Part shown: positions 8,522 to 15,616 of the stretch, in pieces
Layout of the letters: each line of letters starts with the position of its first letter
How positions within the stretch are numbered: the first letter of the stretch is position 1
Assembly: GCA_002841945.1 (NCBI GenBank)
Contig: PHBI01000060.1
Coordinates: forward strand, 1-33,416
Direction: 5' to 3'
Source of the DNA: Deltaproteobacteria bacterium HGW-Deltaproteobacteria-14
GTDB taxonomy: Bacteria; Myxococcota_A; UBA9042; PHBI01
DNA: 33,416 nt
Made by a program: the position numbers and the translations under genes
The notes under the pieces: model-generated
What the model saw: the letters and a program-made list of their open reading frames with translations, nothing else
Database searches by the model: none
What the model was told of the DNA's origin: nothing

Positions 8522-10024
8522 TCAGGCCGGCGCGGCCGCGGTCGGCAGCCGCATCCGGAAGGTCGTGCCGACCCCCGGCTCGCTCTCGACGCTGAGCGTC
8601 CCGCCGGCCGCGGCGACGATGCCGTGGCAGAGGAACAGCCCGAGCCCGGTCCCGCGCCCTGGGCCCTTGGTGGTGAAGAAGGGCTCGAAGATCCGGGCCG
8701 CCACCTCGGGGGGCATCCCCGACCCGGTGTCCGCCACGGCGACCTCGACGAAGCCAGCGCCCGCGGGCCGCGCCGCGATCCGGACCTGGTTGGCGGCGCT
8801 CGGCGCGCCCAGCGGCATCGCCTGGGCGGCGTTGGTGAGCAGGTTGACGAACACCTGGACCAAGCGCAGCTCCGACGCGGCGACCAGCGGCAGCTCGCCG
8901 GCCTCGACGACGACGGCGGCGCACCCCTTGCGCTCGTGCTCGGTGGCGTGGACCGCCTGCGCGATGACCTCCGACAGGTCGGCCACGACCGTCTCCGGCG
9001 CCGGGTCCCGCATCAGCATGCGAAGATCCCCGACGATGACCCGGATGCGCTCGGAGGCGACGGCCGCGTCCTCGATGAGCTCGTGGAGCGCGGACGCGAG
9101 CCCCGACCCGCCCGGCTCGGCGCCGGCGTTGGCCCGCAGCTGGTGGCGGGCGAGCTCGAGGTTGGCCATGACGACGGTGAGGGGGTTGTTCACCTCGTGC
9201 GCCACGCCGGCGGCCATCTTCGCGATGGACGCGAGGCGCCGGGAGAGCTCGACCTGCGCCTCGAGCCGACAGCGCTCAGAGACGTCGCGGAACACGGTCA
9301 CCGCCCCGAGGAGCCTGCCGTCGTCGATGATCGGCGCGGCGCTGTCCCAGACGATCCGATAGGTCCCGTCCCGCGAGCGGAGCGTCATGGACGCGCCTGC
9401 CACGGCCTGGCGCTCCGCGAGCGCGCGCTGCAACGGGCTCGACGTCAGCGGCGCCCCATCAGAGAGCAGCTCGACCACCTGATCGATCGGCGCCGCGCCG
9501 GCCTCCTCCCGCGTCCACCCGGTGAGCTCCTCGGCCATGGGGTTCATGAACGTGACGCGCGCGTTCACATCGGTGGTGACCACCGCGTCCGCGATCGACC
9601 GCAGCGTGGTCTGAAACCACCGCTCCCGCTCCCGCTGCCGCTTCTCGGCGTCGTGTCGGTAGAGCGACACCTCGATGACGCTGCGGAGCTCGGAGGTCTT
9701 GATCGGCTTGACCAGATAGCCGAGGGGGTGGGTGCGCTTGGCGCGGTCGATCGTCGCGTCGTCGGCGTGCGCGGTCAGGTAGACCGACGGCGTCCCGAAG
9801 CGCTCGCGCAGCAGCGCCGCGGTGTCGATGCCGTCCCGCTCGCCCTTGATGCGGATGTCCATCAGGACGATGTCGGGCTGACGCTCGGTGACCCGGGCGA
9901 GCGCCTCATCGGAGGATGACGCGATGGCGAAGGCGTCGTATCCGAGGGCGACGAGGCTCTGCTGGAGGTCGCGAGCGACGATGCGCTCGTCCTCCACGAT
10001 CAGCACGGAGTGCGCGGTCTGCAT
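8522..10024 (-). CDS. REC-PAS histidine kinase (receiver at N-terminus)
   Basis: A 500-residue cytoplasmic kinase without membrane segments. The start at ATG 10024 has GGAG 7 nt upstream; an upstream TTG at 10036 is less likely. Domains in order are a receiver (1-120; acidic pocket VEDE, phospho-acceptor Asp56 in LMDIRIKG, Lys in YLVKPI), a PAS domain (about 130-250), a dimerisation/phosphoacceptor domain with His in MAAGVAHEVNNPL, and an ATPase domain with GTGLGLFLCHGIVAAAGG. It follows the HisKA_2 kinase with a 1-nt gap, so the upstream kinase may phosphorylate the receiver, which then tunes this kinase. No DNA-binding output partner is adjacent. Confidence 0.9.
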   Translation of the reverse strand: MQTAHSVLIVEDERIVARDLQQSLVALGYDAFAIASSSDEALARVTERQPDIVLMDIRIKGERDGIDTAALLRERFGTPSVYLTAHADDATIDRAKRTHPLGYLVKPIKTSELRSVIEVSLYRHDAEKRQRERERWFQTTLRSIADAVVTTDVNARVTFMNPMAEELTGWTREEAGAAPIDQVVELLSDGAPLTSSPLQRALAERQAVAGASMTLRSRDGTYRIVWDSAAPIIDDGRLLGAVTVFRDVSERCRLEAQVELSRRLASIAKMAAGVAHEVNNPLTVVMANLELARHQLRANAGAEPGGSGLASALHELIEDAAVASERIRVIVGDLRMLMRDPAPETVVADLSEVIAQAVHATEHERKGCAAVVVEAGELPLVAASELRLVQVFVNLLTNAAQAMPLGAPSAANQVRIAARPAGAGFVEVAVADTGSGMPPEVAARIFEPFFTTKGPGRGTGLGLFLCHGIVAAAGGTLSVESEPGVGTTFRMRLPTAAAPA

Positions 10025-10025
10025 G

Positions 10026-11144
10026 TCAGTCTCCAAGCGGAAAGGTGAGTTCGAACCTGGCTCCGTTCACACCCGACACGGTGAACGACCCGCCGAGCTG
10101 ATCGACGAGGGCGTCGATGACCAGGTGCCCGAGCGACTCGCCGGCGCCCCACGCGAAGTCGGAGGCGAACCCCACGCCGTCGTCCGAGACCGAGAGCACG
10201 CCCTGACCGGTCTGGCTGCGGCAGAATCCGACCCGGATCGTCCCCCGCGCCCCACCCGGGAAGCCGTGCTTGAGCGCGTTCATGATGAGCTCGTTGAGGA
10301 TCAGACCGCAGGGTATGGCCTGGTCCATGGGCAACGCGACGTCCTCCATCGCGACGTCGAGGGACACGACCGCGCTGCTGTCCGACATGGCCCGGAAGAC
10401 GTTCGTCGCGAGGCTGCGCGAATAGACCGCGAAGGGGACCCGGGCGTAGTCATCGGACTGGTACAGCTTCTCGTGGATGAGCGCGATCGCCTCGACGCGG
10501 GTCTGGCAGGCGAGCAGCGGAGCGCGGGCGGCTGGGCTCTCGAGCACCCGCACCTGCATGTTGATGAGGCTCGAGATGACCTGCAGGTTGTTCTTCACGC
10601 GGTGGTGGATCTCGTTGAGCAGGATCTCGCGCTCGGCGAGCTCGCTGGTGCGCTCCGCGACGCGCTCCTCGAGGGAGGCGTTGATGTCCCGCAGCTCGGC
10701 GAGCAGCTCGGCGCGCTCGCGCTCGGCGCGCTTGCGCTCGCTGATGTCCACGATGGAGCTGAGCACGAAGCGGCGCCCACCGATGGGCACGGGGTTGAGG
10801 CCGATCTCGATCGGGACCTCGCGCCCGTCCTTGTGGAGACCGTAGAGATCGCGCCCCGCCCCCATCGCGCGAGCCTGGGGATCGTCTGCGTACGCGCGCC
10901 GCAGCTCGGGGTGGCGCTGGCGCGAGCGGTGCGGCACCAGGATCCCGAGCGGCGCGCCGACGAGCTCCTCGCGGCGATAGCCGAAGAGCCGCTCGACCTC
11001 GGCGTTGACCAGCACGATGAGGCCGCCCTCGTCGACCATCAGCATCCCGGTCGGCGCCGCCTCGATGGCGAGCCTGAACTGCGCCTCCTCGAGCTCGGTC
11101 AGGTCCGAGACGGGGCTCTCTGGCTCGGCGGTTCGTCTCGTCAC
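10026..11144 (-). CDS. PAS sensor histidine kinase, HisKA_2 type
   Basis: A soluble sensor kinase of 372 residues from the chosen GTG at 11144, which has a strong GGAGG Shine-Dalgarno 8 nt upstream. Alternatives are ATG 11168 and GTG 11234 (402 residues). A PAS domain (about 20-145) ends with the linker ISERKRAERERAELL, and a coiled coil follows. The phosphoacceptor region reads LLNEIHHRVKNNLQVISSL (His180/181), diagnostic of the HisKA_2 family. The ATPase domain has LILNELIMNALKHGFPGG and DDGVGF. It is the first gene of a two-gene operon with the REC-PAS kinase. The signal sensed is unknown. Confidence 0.88.
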   Translation of the reverse strand: MTRRTAEPESPVSDLTELEEAQFRLAIEAAPTGMLMVDEGGLIVLVNAEVERLFGYRREELVGAPLGILVPHRSRQRHPELRRAYADDPQARAMGAGRDLYGLHKDGREVPIEIGLNPVPIGGRRFVLSSIVDISERKRAERERAELLAELRDINASLEERVAERTSELAEREILLNEIHHRVKNNLQVISSLINMQVRVLESPAARAPLLACQTRVEAIALIHEKLYQSDDYARVPFAVYSRSLATNVFRAMSDSSAVVSLDVAMEDVALPMDQAIPCGLILNELIMNALKHGFPGGARGTIRVGFCRSQTGQGVLSVSDDGVGFASDFAWGAGESLGHLVIDALVDQLGGSFTVSGVNGARFELTFPLGD

Positions 11145-11256
11145 GCGATGCCCCTCCCGGACGCTCATCACCGGCCGCGTGGCGCGCAGCGACTCCCGAG
11201 CGCACAGATTGTCGTCGATCCCGCTGGTCGTCACTGGCCGAATGCAGCTCGCCCGA

Positions 11257-11285
11257 AGCTAACCCCGGCGCGGCGGAGAGCGCAA
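11257..11285 (-). promoter_or_regulatory. Putative promoter TTGCGC-N17-TTAGCT for kinase operon
   Basis: On the minus strand TTGCGC (11285-11280) is followed after exactly 17 nt by TTAGCT (11262-11257). The same -35-like hexamer and spacer, with TTAGCC, occur upstream of the nitrogenase-like gene K1 at 23905-23877. The predicted transcript would begin near 11250. Confidence 0.4.
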
Positions 11286-11380
11286 GAAAGCCGATGTAGC
11301 CTCGATCCTCGCCGTCCCCGACGCGGCGGCGGCCCAAGCGAACGGCCTGAGGGAATGCTGTCGCAACCCGACGCGAAGGT

Positions 11381-11389
11381 TGCTACAGT
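11381..11389 (+). promoter_or_regulatory. Putative extended -10 element for small gene 11434
   Basis: TGCTACAGT, an extended -10-like motif ending 44 nt before the ATG at 11434, matches TGCTACTGT upstream of the nuclease gene at eight of nine positions. A weak TCGCAA lies 17 nt upstream as a possible -35. Confidence 0.35.
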
Positions 11390-11433
11390 CCGGCCGCTGG
11401 CGGCCGAGGCGGGCCGACGACACGGAGCGTGCG

Positions 11434-11766
11434 ATGGGCAGCGGGGCAGAGGAAGAGCTCGGGACCTACACCCAGTGGGCCTACGGCTACGAAGAGAGCG
11501 GCGTCGAGCGCGCCATCGAGGACGTGCGGGCCCTCCGCAAGGGGCAGCTCAACGACGGGGACGCCTACACGCGCACCACGCCGTCGGGGCCCAGCGAGAG
11601 CCACTACCGCAAGCTCCGCGCCGATCGCGACGATCTCGACTACCGCGAGTGGAACAGCGACACCGGGTTCTCCGGCGTCGACCGCTGGCCGACCGGGCCC
11701 GGCGTGCAGAGCGAGGGCCAGAAGCGCCGCACCGCCCGTAAGGCCCAGCTCGACGACGGGTTCTAG
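11434..11766 (+). CDS. Small hydrophilic protein of unknown function
   Basis: A 110-residue soluble, charged protein without signal peptide, cysteines or membrane segments. ATG 11434 has GGAG 6 nt upstream, and an in-frame upstream TTG at 11380 overlaps a promoter-like motif. The sequence is rich in Asp, Arg and aromatic residues (TYTQWAYGYEESG, DDLDYREWNSDTGFSGVD). LRKGQLNDGDAYTR near the middle and ARKAQLDDGF at the C-terminus look like an imperfect internal repeat around KxQLxDG. I do not recognise the family. It sits just upstream of the DTW-domain gene on the same strand. Confidence 0.6.
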   Translation: MGSGAEEELGTYTQWAYGYEESGVERAIEDVRALRKGQLNDGDAYTRTTPSGPSESHYRKLRADRDDLDYREWNSDTGFSGVDRWPTGPGVQSEGQKRRTARKAQLDDGF

Positions 11767-11771
11767 CGGCC

Positions 11772-12374
11772 CTGGGGAAGAGATCCAAGCAGAGCTCGCG
11801 GTGCATCGGCTGCCGGCTCCACCCGGTCGTGTGCATCTGCGAGCACATCCCGTCCGTTCGTCTCGCGACGCGGCTCATCCTCGTTGTGCACCGCCGTGAG
11901 TTCAAGAAGACGACGAACACCGGGGTGCTGGCGCTGCGGGCGCTGCCGAACAGCGCGCTGGCCATCTGGGGCGACGTCGACGCGCCGCTCGACGACGCGG
12001 CGCTGGTCCCGCCCGGCCACCACGCGATCGTGCTGACCCCGAGCGACGACGCCGTCGTGCTGACGCCCGAGCTCGCCGCCACCCTGCCCCGCCCGGTGGC
12101 CCTGGTGGTCCCGGACGGCACCTGGCGCCAGGCGCTCAAGATGCCACGCCGGATCCCGGCCCTGGCGTCCCTCCCGCGGGTCGTGCTGCCGCTCGGCGAG
12201 ACCACCCGCTACCTCCTCCGCGAGGAGACCCACGACTACGGCCTCGCCACCTTCGAGGCCATCGCCCGCGCCCTCGGGGTCCTCGAGGGGCCCGAGCCCC
12301 AGGCGACCCTCGAGGCCCTGTTCGAGCGCTACGTCGCCGCCACCCTCCAGACCCGCGGCCGCGCGCACTCGTAG
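11772..12374 (+). CDS. DTW-domain protein (TapT-like tRNA aminocarboxypropyltransferase)
   Basis: A DTW-domain protein. Characterised members (E. coli TapT/YfiP) transfer an aminocarboxypropyl group from SAM to a tRNA uridine. The frame contains the N-terminal zinc-type motif RCIGCRLHPVVCICEHIP (four cysteines as CxxC-x6-CxC), then HRREFKKTTNTG and the name-giving DxTW motif as PDGTWRQALKM. The first standard start codon in frame is GTG 11829, which would cut off all but two of the cysteines. The frame is open back to 11742, and the only near-cognate candidate I see is CTG 11772 (200 residues), used here provisionally. It begins just after the stop of the small gene at 11766. Confidence 0.75.
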   Translation: MGKRSKQSSRCIGCRLHPVVCICEHIPSVRLATRLILVVHRREFKKTTNTGVLALRALPNSALAIWGDVDAPLDDAALVPPGHHAIVLTPSDDAVVLTPELAATLPRPVALVVPDGTWRQALKMPRRIPALASLPRVVLPLGETTRYLLREETHDYGLATFEAIARALGVLEGPEPQATLEALFERYVAATLQTRGRAHS

Positions 12375-12677
12375 GCGCCCTCGCCGGTCCTGCGCGGAAT
12401 GGTCCAAGTGCGAGATCGCTTTCGCACCCCTGCCACCCTGCGTACCCAGATCCCCCGACCGCACCGCAGCGAACACCCTCTCGTCCCCGCGGACGCCGGC
12501 GCCAGGCGGTCGAGCGCAGCGCACCCTCGATCGCGTCCACGCCGCCCCCCTGGCGGATGCGGCGGATTCCTGGCTCCCCCCGATCGCCGCGTGTAGGTTG
12601 CGCGCACGTCGCAGGCGGTCCACCACCCGCCTCGGCACGCGACTTGCTAGGTCGGCAGGCCCACCCTGGAGGTGTAC
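12375..12677. other. 303-bp intergenic region, no gene seen
   Basis: No convincing gene: the 65-codon open frame here is Arg/Pro-rich and lacks a ribosome site. A short inverted repeat GTGCGA-N8-TCGCAC lies at 12408-12427, possibly the end of the DTW transcript or an operator. TGCTAGGTC at 12645-12653 weakly resembles the extended -10 motifs seen at 915 and 11381. A GGAGG at 12668-12672 serves the next gene. Confidence 0.5.
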
Positions 12678-13706
12678 GTGAACCAAGCCAAGAAGACAGC
12701 CGTCCCCGTAGCCTACAAGGTGGACGATCAGGAGCTCCTGCTCGACTTCTACAAGAAGGCCCTCTGGAACCGGATGATCCCGCGCATCCCGGCCTCGATC
12801 GCCCCCAACACGATCACCATCGTGGGCCAGCTGATGGCGCTCCTCGCCATCCCGGCGGCGTACCTCGCCACCACCGGCGCCCCCATCATGTACCTCGTGA
12901 GCGCCCTGCTGCTGCTCGGCTACCTGACCGCCGACAACGTCGACGGCCCGCACGCCCGCCGCACCGGCCAGGCGAGCCCGCTCGGCGAGTTCCTCGACCA
13001 CGGCCTCGACGGCATCGCCAGCGGCGCGGTGCTGCTCATCACCGGCCTCGTCCTGCGCGCCGACCCCATCCCCATGGTGCTCCTCGGCGTCCTCGGCGCC
13101 ATCGGCTTCATCATGGTCTTCTGGGAGCAGTTCCGGACCGGGCTCCTCGTCATCCCGCGGGTCAGCTCCACCGAGGGCGTGACCTTCCTGATGGTGATCG
13201 AGCTCATCCTCTTCTTCGCCCAGGATCCGACCTGGCTCCAGTTCTCGATGGCCGAGTTCAACCTCGCGACCGCCATCATCATCATCACCCTGGTCGGCTA
13301 CGCCGCCGCCATGGCGCCGCCGATCATCCGCGGCGCCCACGCCGGCGCGAAGGGCTGGGAGCTGCTGCCGGTCTTCGCCCTCGCCGGCAGCTACGCGGTC
13401 TTCCCGGCCCTCGGCGGCCAGGCGATCATCCCGACCATCGCCGTCGGCGTCTTCGGCGCCGACGTCGTCTGCCGCATGATCGTCATGCGCCATCAGGGAC
13501 ACGCCGGGCGTCTGCTCTCGCCGCTGCACTTCCTGATGCTGGTCCCCGCGCTCGGCGCCGTCGCCGCCCCGAACGCGTGGACCGTCACCGGCTGGTCCAC
13601 CCTGACCCTCATCATCACGGTCGGGCTCTACGCGCGCACCCTCCACCGCGGCATCATCGAGATGATCGCGCGCCACGAGAAGGCCCAGGCGCACGTCGCG
13701 AGCTGA
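12678..13706 (+). CDS. CDP-alcohol phosphotransferase, choline/ethanolamine phosphotransferase-like
   Basis: A 342-residue polytopic membrane enzyme predicted to transfer a phosphoalcohol from a CDP-alcohol to a lipid. GTG 12678 is 5 nt after GGAGG; an in-frame GTG at 12672 is too close to it. The CDP-OH-P signature is complete: Asp86, Asp89-Gly90, Ala93-Arg94, Gly103, Asp107 and Asp111. The context DGPHARRTGQASPLGEFLDH closely resembles the eukaryotic choline/ethanolamine phosphotransferases (DGxxARRTxxxSPLGELFDHG), as does IAPNTITIVG just before. This suggests diacylglycerol and CDP-choline or CDP-ethanolamine as substrates, not CDP-diacylglycerol. About eight to ten hydrophobic segments are visible. 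A terminator follows. Confidence 0.85.
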   Translation: MNQAKKTAVPVAYKVDDQELLLDFYKKALWNRMIPRIPASIAPNTITIVGQLMALLAIPAAYLATTGAPIMYLVSALLLLGYLTADNVDGPHARRTGQASPLGEFLDHGLDGIASGAVLLITGLVLRADPIPMVLLGVLGAIGFIMVFWEQFRTGLLVIPRVSSTEGVTFLMVIELILFFAQDPTWLQFSMAEFNLATAIIIITLVGYAAAMAPPIIRGAHAGAKGWELLPVFALAGSYAVFPALGGQAIIPTIAVGVFGADVVCRMIVMRHQGHAGRLLSPLHFLMLVPALGAVAAPNAWTVTGWSTLTLIITVGLYARTLHRGIIEMIARHEKAQAHVAS

Positions 13707-13738
13707 CCCCACGCAGGACCACCAGGCACGCGCCACGG

Positions 13739-13776
13739 GGGCGCCGCTCGGCACGAGCGGCGCCCTCGCTGCTTTT
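13739..13776 (+). terminator. Intrinsic terminator after CDP-alcohol phosphotransferase
   Basis: GGGCGCCGCTC (13739-13749) pairs perfectly with GAGCGGCGCCC (13755-13765) over an 11-bp stem with a 5-nt loop. A T-containing tail ending TTTT (13773-13776) follows. It lies 32 nt after the stop codon. Confidence 0.8.
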
Positions 13777-13803
13777 GCGCTATCGCCAAACGCGCTATAG
13801 CTA
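13775..13803 (+). promoter_or_regulatory. Putative promoter for acyl-CoA carboxylase operon
   Basis: TTGCGC (13775-13780) is followed after 17 nt by TAGCTA (13798-13803). A TATAGC at 13796-13801 is an alternative -10. It starts in the T tract of the preceding terminator and ends 54 nt before the ATG at 13858. It resembles the TTGCGC-N17-TTAGCY arrangements at 11285 and 23905. Confidence 0.35.
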
Positions 13804-13857
13804 CGGCTCCCTGCGGATGACGCGCCGCGTCAGTCGCGACCCGCCCGGGAGCGGAAG

Positions 13858-15570
13858 ATGACCGAACCGACACCCGCGGAGCTCCTCGCCCCGACGCTCG
13901 ACGACCCGCTCGCGCCGACCCCGGCGAAGAAGGTCGACCCCACCATCTACGACGCCGCCCTCAGCAGCGGCGCCGAGCTGATGCAGCGCCCCTACCTCGG
14001 GGGCGGGGTCACGCGCATCGAGCGGCAGCACGTCAAGGGCCGGATGACCGTGTGGGAGCGCATCCGCGTGCTCACCCACGAGGAGCCCCTGGTCCTGTTC
14101 CAGAACTGGGGCCCGAACCTCGACGGCGCCTCGCTGGTGACGGCGCTCTTGCGCATCGACGGCCGCGACGTGGCCCTCTATGGCCACGACTTCACCCTGC
14201 GCGCCGGCTCGATGGACGCGACCAACGGCCGCAAGCTCGCCAACCTGCTGTACCTGGCCGGGGAGAAGGGGATCCCGGTCATCGGGATGAACGACAGCGC
14301 CGGCGCCTTCGTCCCGGCCGGGGTCGGCGGCCTCGACGGCTACTCCGAGGCGTTCACCGCGCTCCGCAAGATCTCGGGGGTCGTGCCGAGCATCATGTGC
14401 ATGTTCGGCTACAACGCCGGCGGCGGCTCCTACCTGCCGCGCCAGGGGAGCTTCCTCATCCAGCCCGAGGACACCTTCTTCGGGCTGACCGGCCCCGGCG
14501 TCGTCAAGTCGGTGCTCGGCGAGGACGTGACCGCCGACGAGCTCGGCGGGCCGCGCGTACACGGCCAGTCCGGCGTCGCCGACTTCACCGTCGCCGACGA
14601 GGTCGTCGCCCTGCGGACGGCGCGCAACCTCCTCAAATACCTGCCGAACAACAACCGCGAGCTGGCCCCGTTCCAGGCCACCAGCGACCCCATCAGCCGC
14701 GGCACCGCGGAGATCGACACGCTGCTGCGCAAGACCTTCGAGTCGCCGACCGGGATGAACACCCCGCTCGACATCCGCTTCCTCATCCAGCAGATCTGCG
14801 ACCACGGCGACTACCTCGAGGTCCAGCCGGGCCGCGCGCAGAACACGGTGACGTGCTTTGGCCGCCTCGGCGGGAACGTCGTCGGCTTCGTGGCCAACAA
14901 CAGCGCCGTCGCGTCGGGGCAGATCGACGTCGACGCGGCCTACAAGAACGCGCGCTTCATCCGCTTCTGCAACATCTACAACATCCCGCTCATCTTCATG
15001 GAGGACACCACGGGGTTTCTCCCGGGGCGCGAGCAGGAGGCCCGCGGCATCGTTCAGGCCGGCCGCGCCATGCTCGACGCCATCGTCGACGTCCGCACCC
15101 CGCGCATCCTGCTCATCGTGCGCAACGCCTTCGGCGGGGCCTACGCGTCGTTCAACCCCTACCCCACCGGGGCCGACGTCGTGCTGGCGCTGCCGACGAC
15201 GCGGGTCGCGGTGATGGGGCCGGCGGGCAAGGAGTTCGTGTACAAGGACGAGCTCACCGCGCTCCGGGGCGGCGTGGCGGCGCGGATCGAGGCGGAGCGC
15301 GAGCGGCTCGTCGCCGCCGGGGCCTCCCGCGACGTGGCCGACGCGGCGGCGCGGGCGGAGGTCCAGGCGTGGCTCAAGGACGGCGAGGCCGCGCTCGACC
15401 AGCGCTACGAGCGCGAGCTCATGAACCCGCGCGAGGCGCTGTCGCTCGGGTCGATCAGCCGCCTGGTGTGGCCGGGGAAGCTGCGAGAGGCGCTCGGCAA
15501 GAGCCTCGGCTTCCTGATGCGCCACTACCAGCCGGGGCCGTTCGTCGGGCCGCAGCGTGAGTTCCACTGA
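13858..15570 (+). CDS. Acyl-CoA carboxylase, carboxyltransferase (beta) subunit
   Basis: A 570-residue carboxyltransferase of the AccD/PccB type, which moves the carboxyl group from carboxybiotin to acetyl-, propionyl- or a related acyl-CoA. ATG 13858 has GGAG 6 nt upstream. Two crotonase-like halves are visible. The N-terminal half has YGHDFTLRAGSMDATNGRKL and NDSAGAFVPAGVGGLDGY; the C-terminal half has VANNSAVASGQIDVDAAYK, FMEDTTGFLPGREQE and RNAFGGAYASFNPY, including the glycine pairs that form oxyanion holes. It is longer than PccB (about 510-530), with a C-terminal helical extension of about 80 residues. Cytoplasmic. It lies directly upstream of the biotin carboxylase/carrier gene and should form a holoenzyme with it. 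Acyl-CoA preference cannot be read from sequence. Confidence 0.9.
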   Translation: MTEPTPAELLAPTLDDPLAPTPAKKVDPTIYDAALSSGAELMQRPYLGGGVTRIERQHVKGRMTVWERIRVLTHEEPLVLFQNWGPNLDGASLVTALLRIDGRDVALYGHDFTLRAGSMDATNGRKLANLLYLAGEKGIPVIGMNDSAGAFVPAGVGGLDGYSEAFTALRKISGVVPSIMCMFGYNAGGGSYLPRQGSFLIQPEDTFFGLTGPGVVKSVLGEDVTADELGGPRVHGQSGVADFTVADEVVALRTARNLLKYLPNNNRELAPFQATSDPISRGTAEIDTLLRKTFESPTGMNTPLDIRFLIQQICDHGDYLEVQPGRAQNTVTCFGRLGGNVVGFVANNSAVASGQIDVDAAYKNARFIRFCNIYNIPLIFMEDTTGFLPGREQEARGIVQAGRAMLDAIVDVRTPRILLIVRNAFGGAYASFNPYPTGADVVLALPTTRVAVMGPAGKEFVYKDELTALRGGVAARIEAERERLVAAGASRDVADAAARAEVQAWLKDGEAALDQRYERELMNPREALSLGSISRLVWPGKLREALGKSLGFLMRHYQPGPFVGPQREFH

Positions 15571-15616
15571 CAGCCGCGGCGGCGCGCTCGCCGCGCCGCC
15601 GATGAAGGACACGGGC

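Noticed and set aside
12399..12596. 65-codon open frame between the DTW and phosphotransferase genes
   Set aside because: Arg/Pro-rich, no ribosome site, no recognisable domain.
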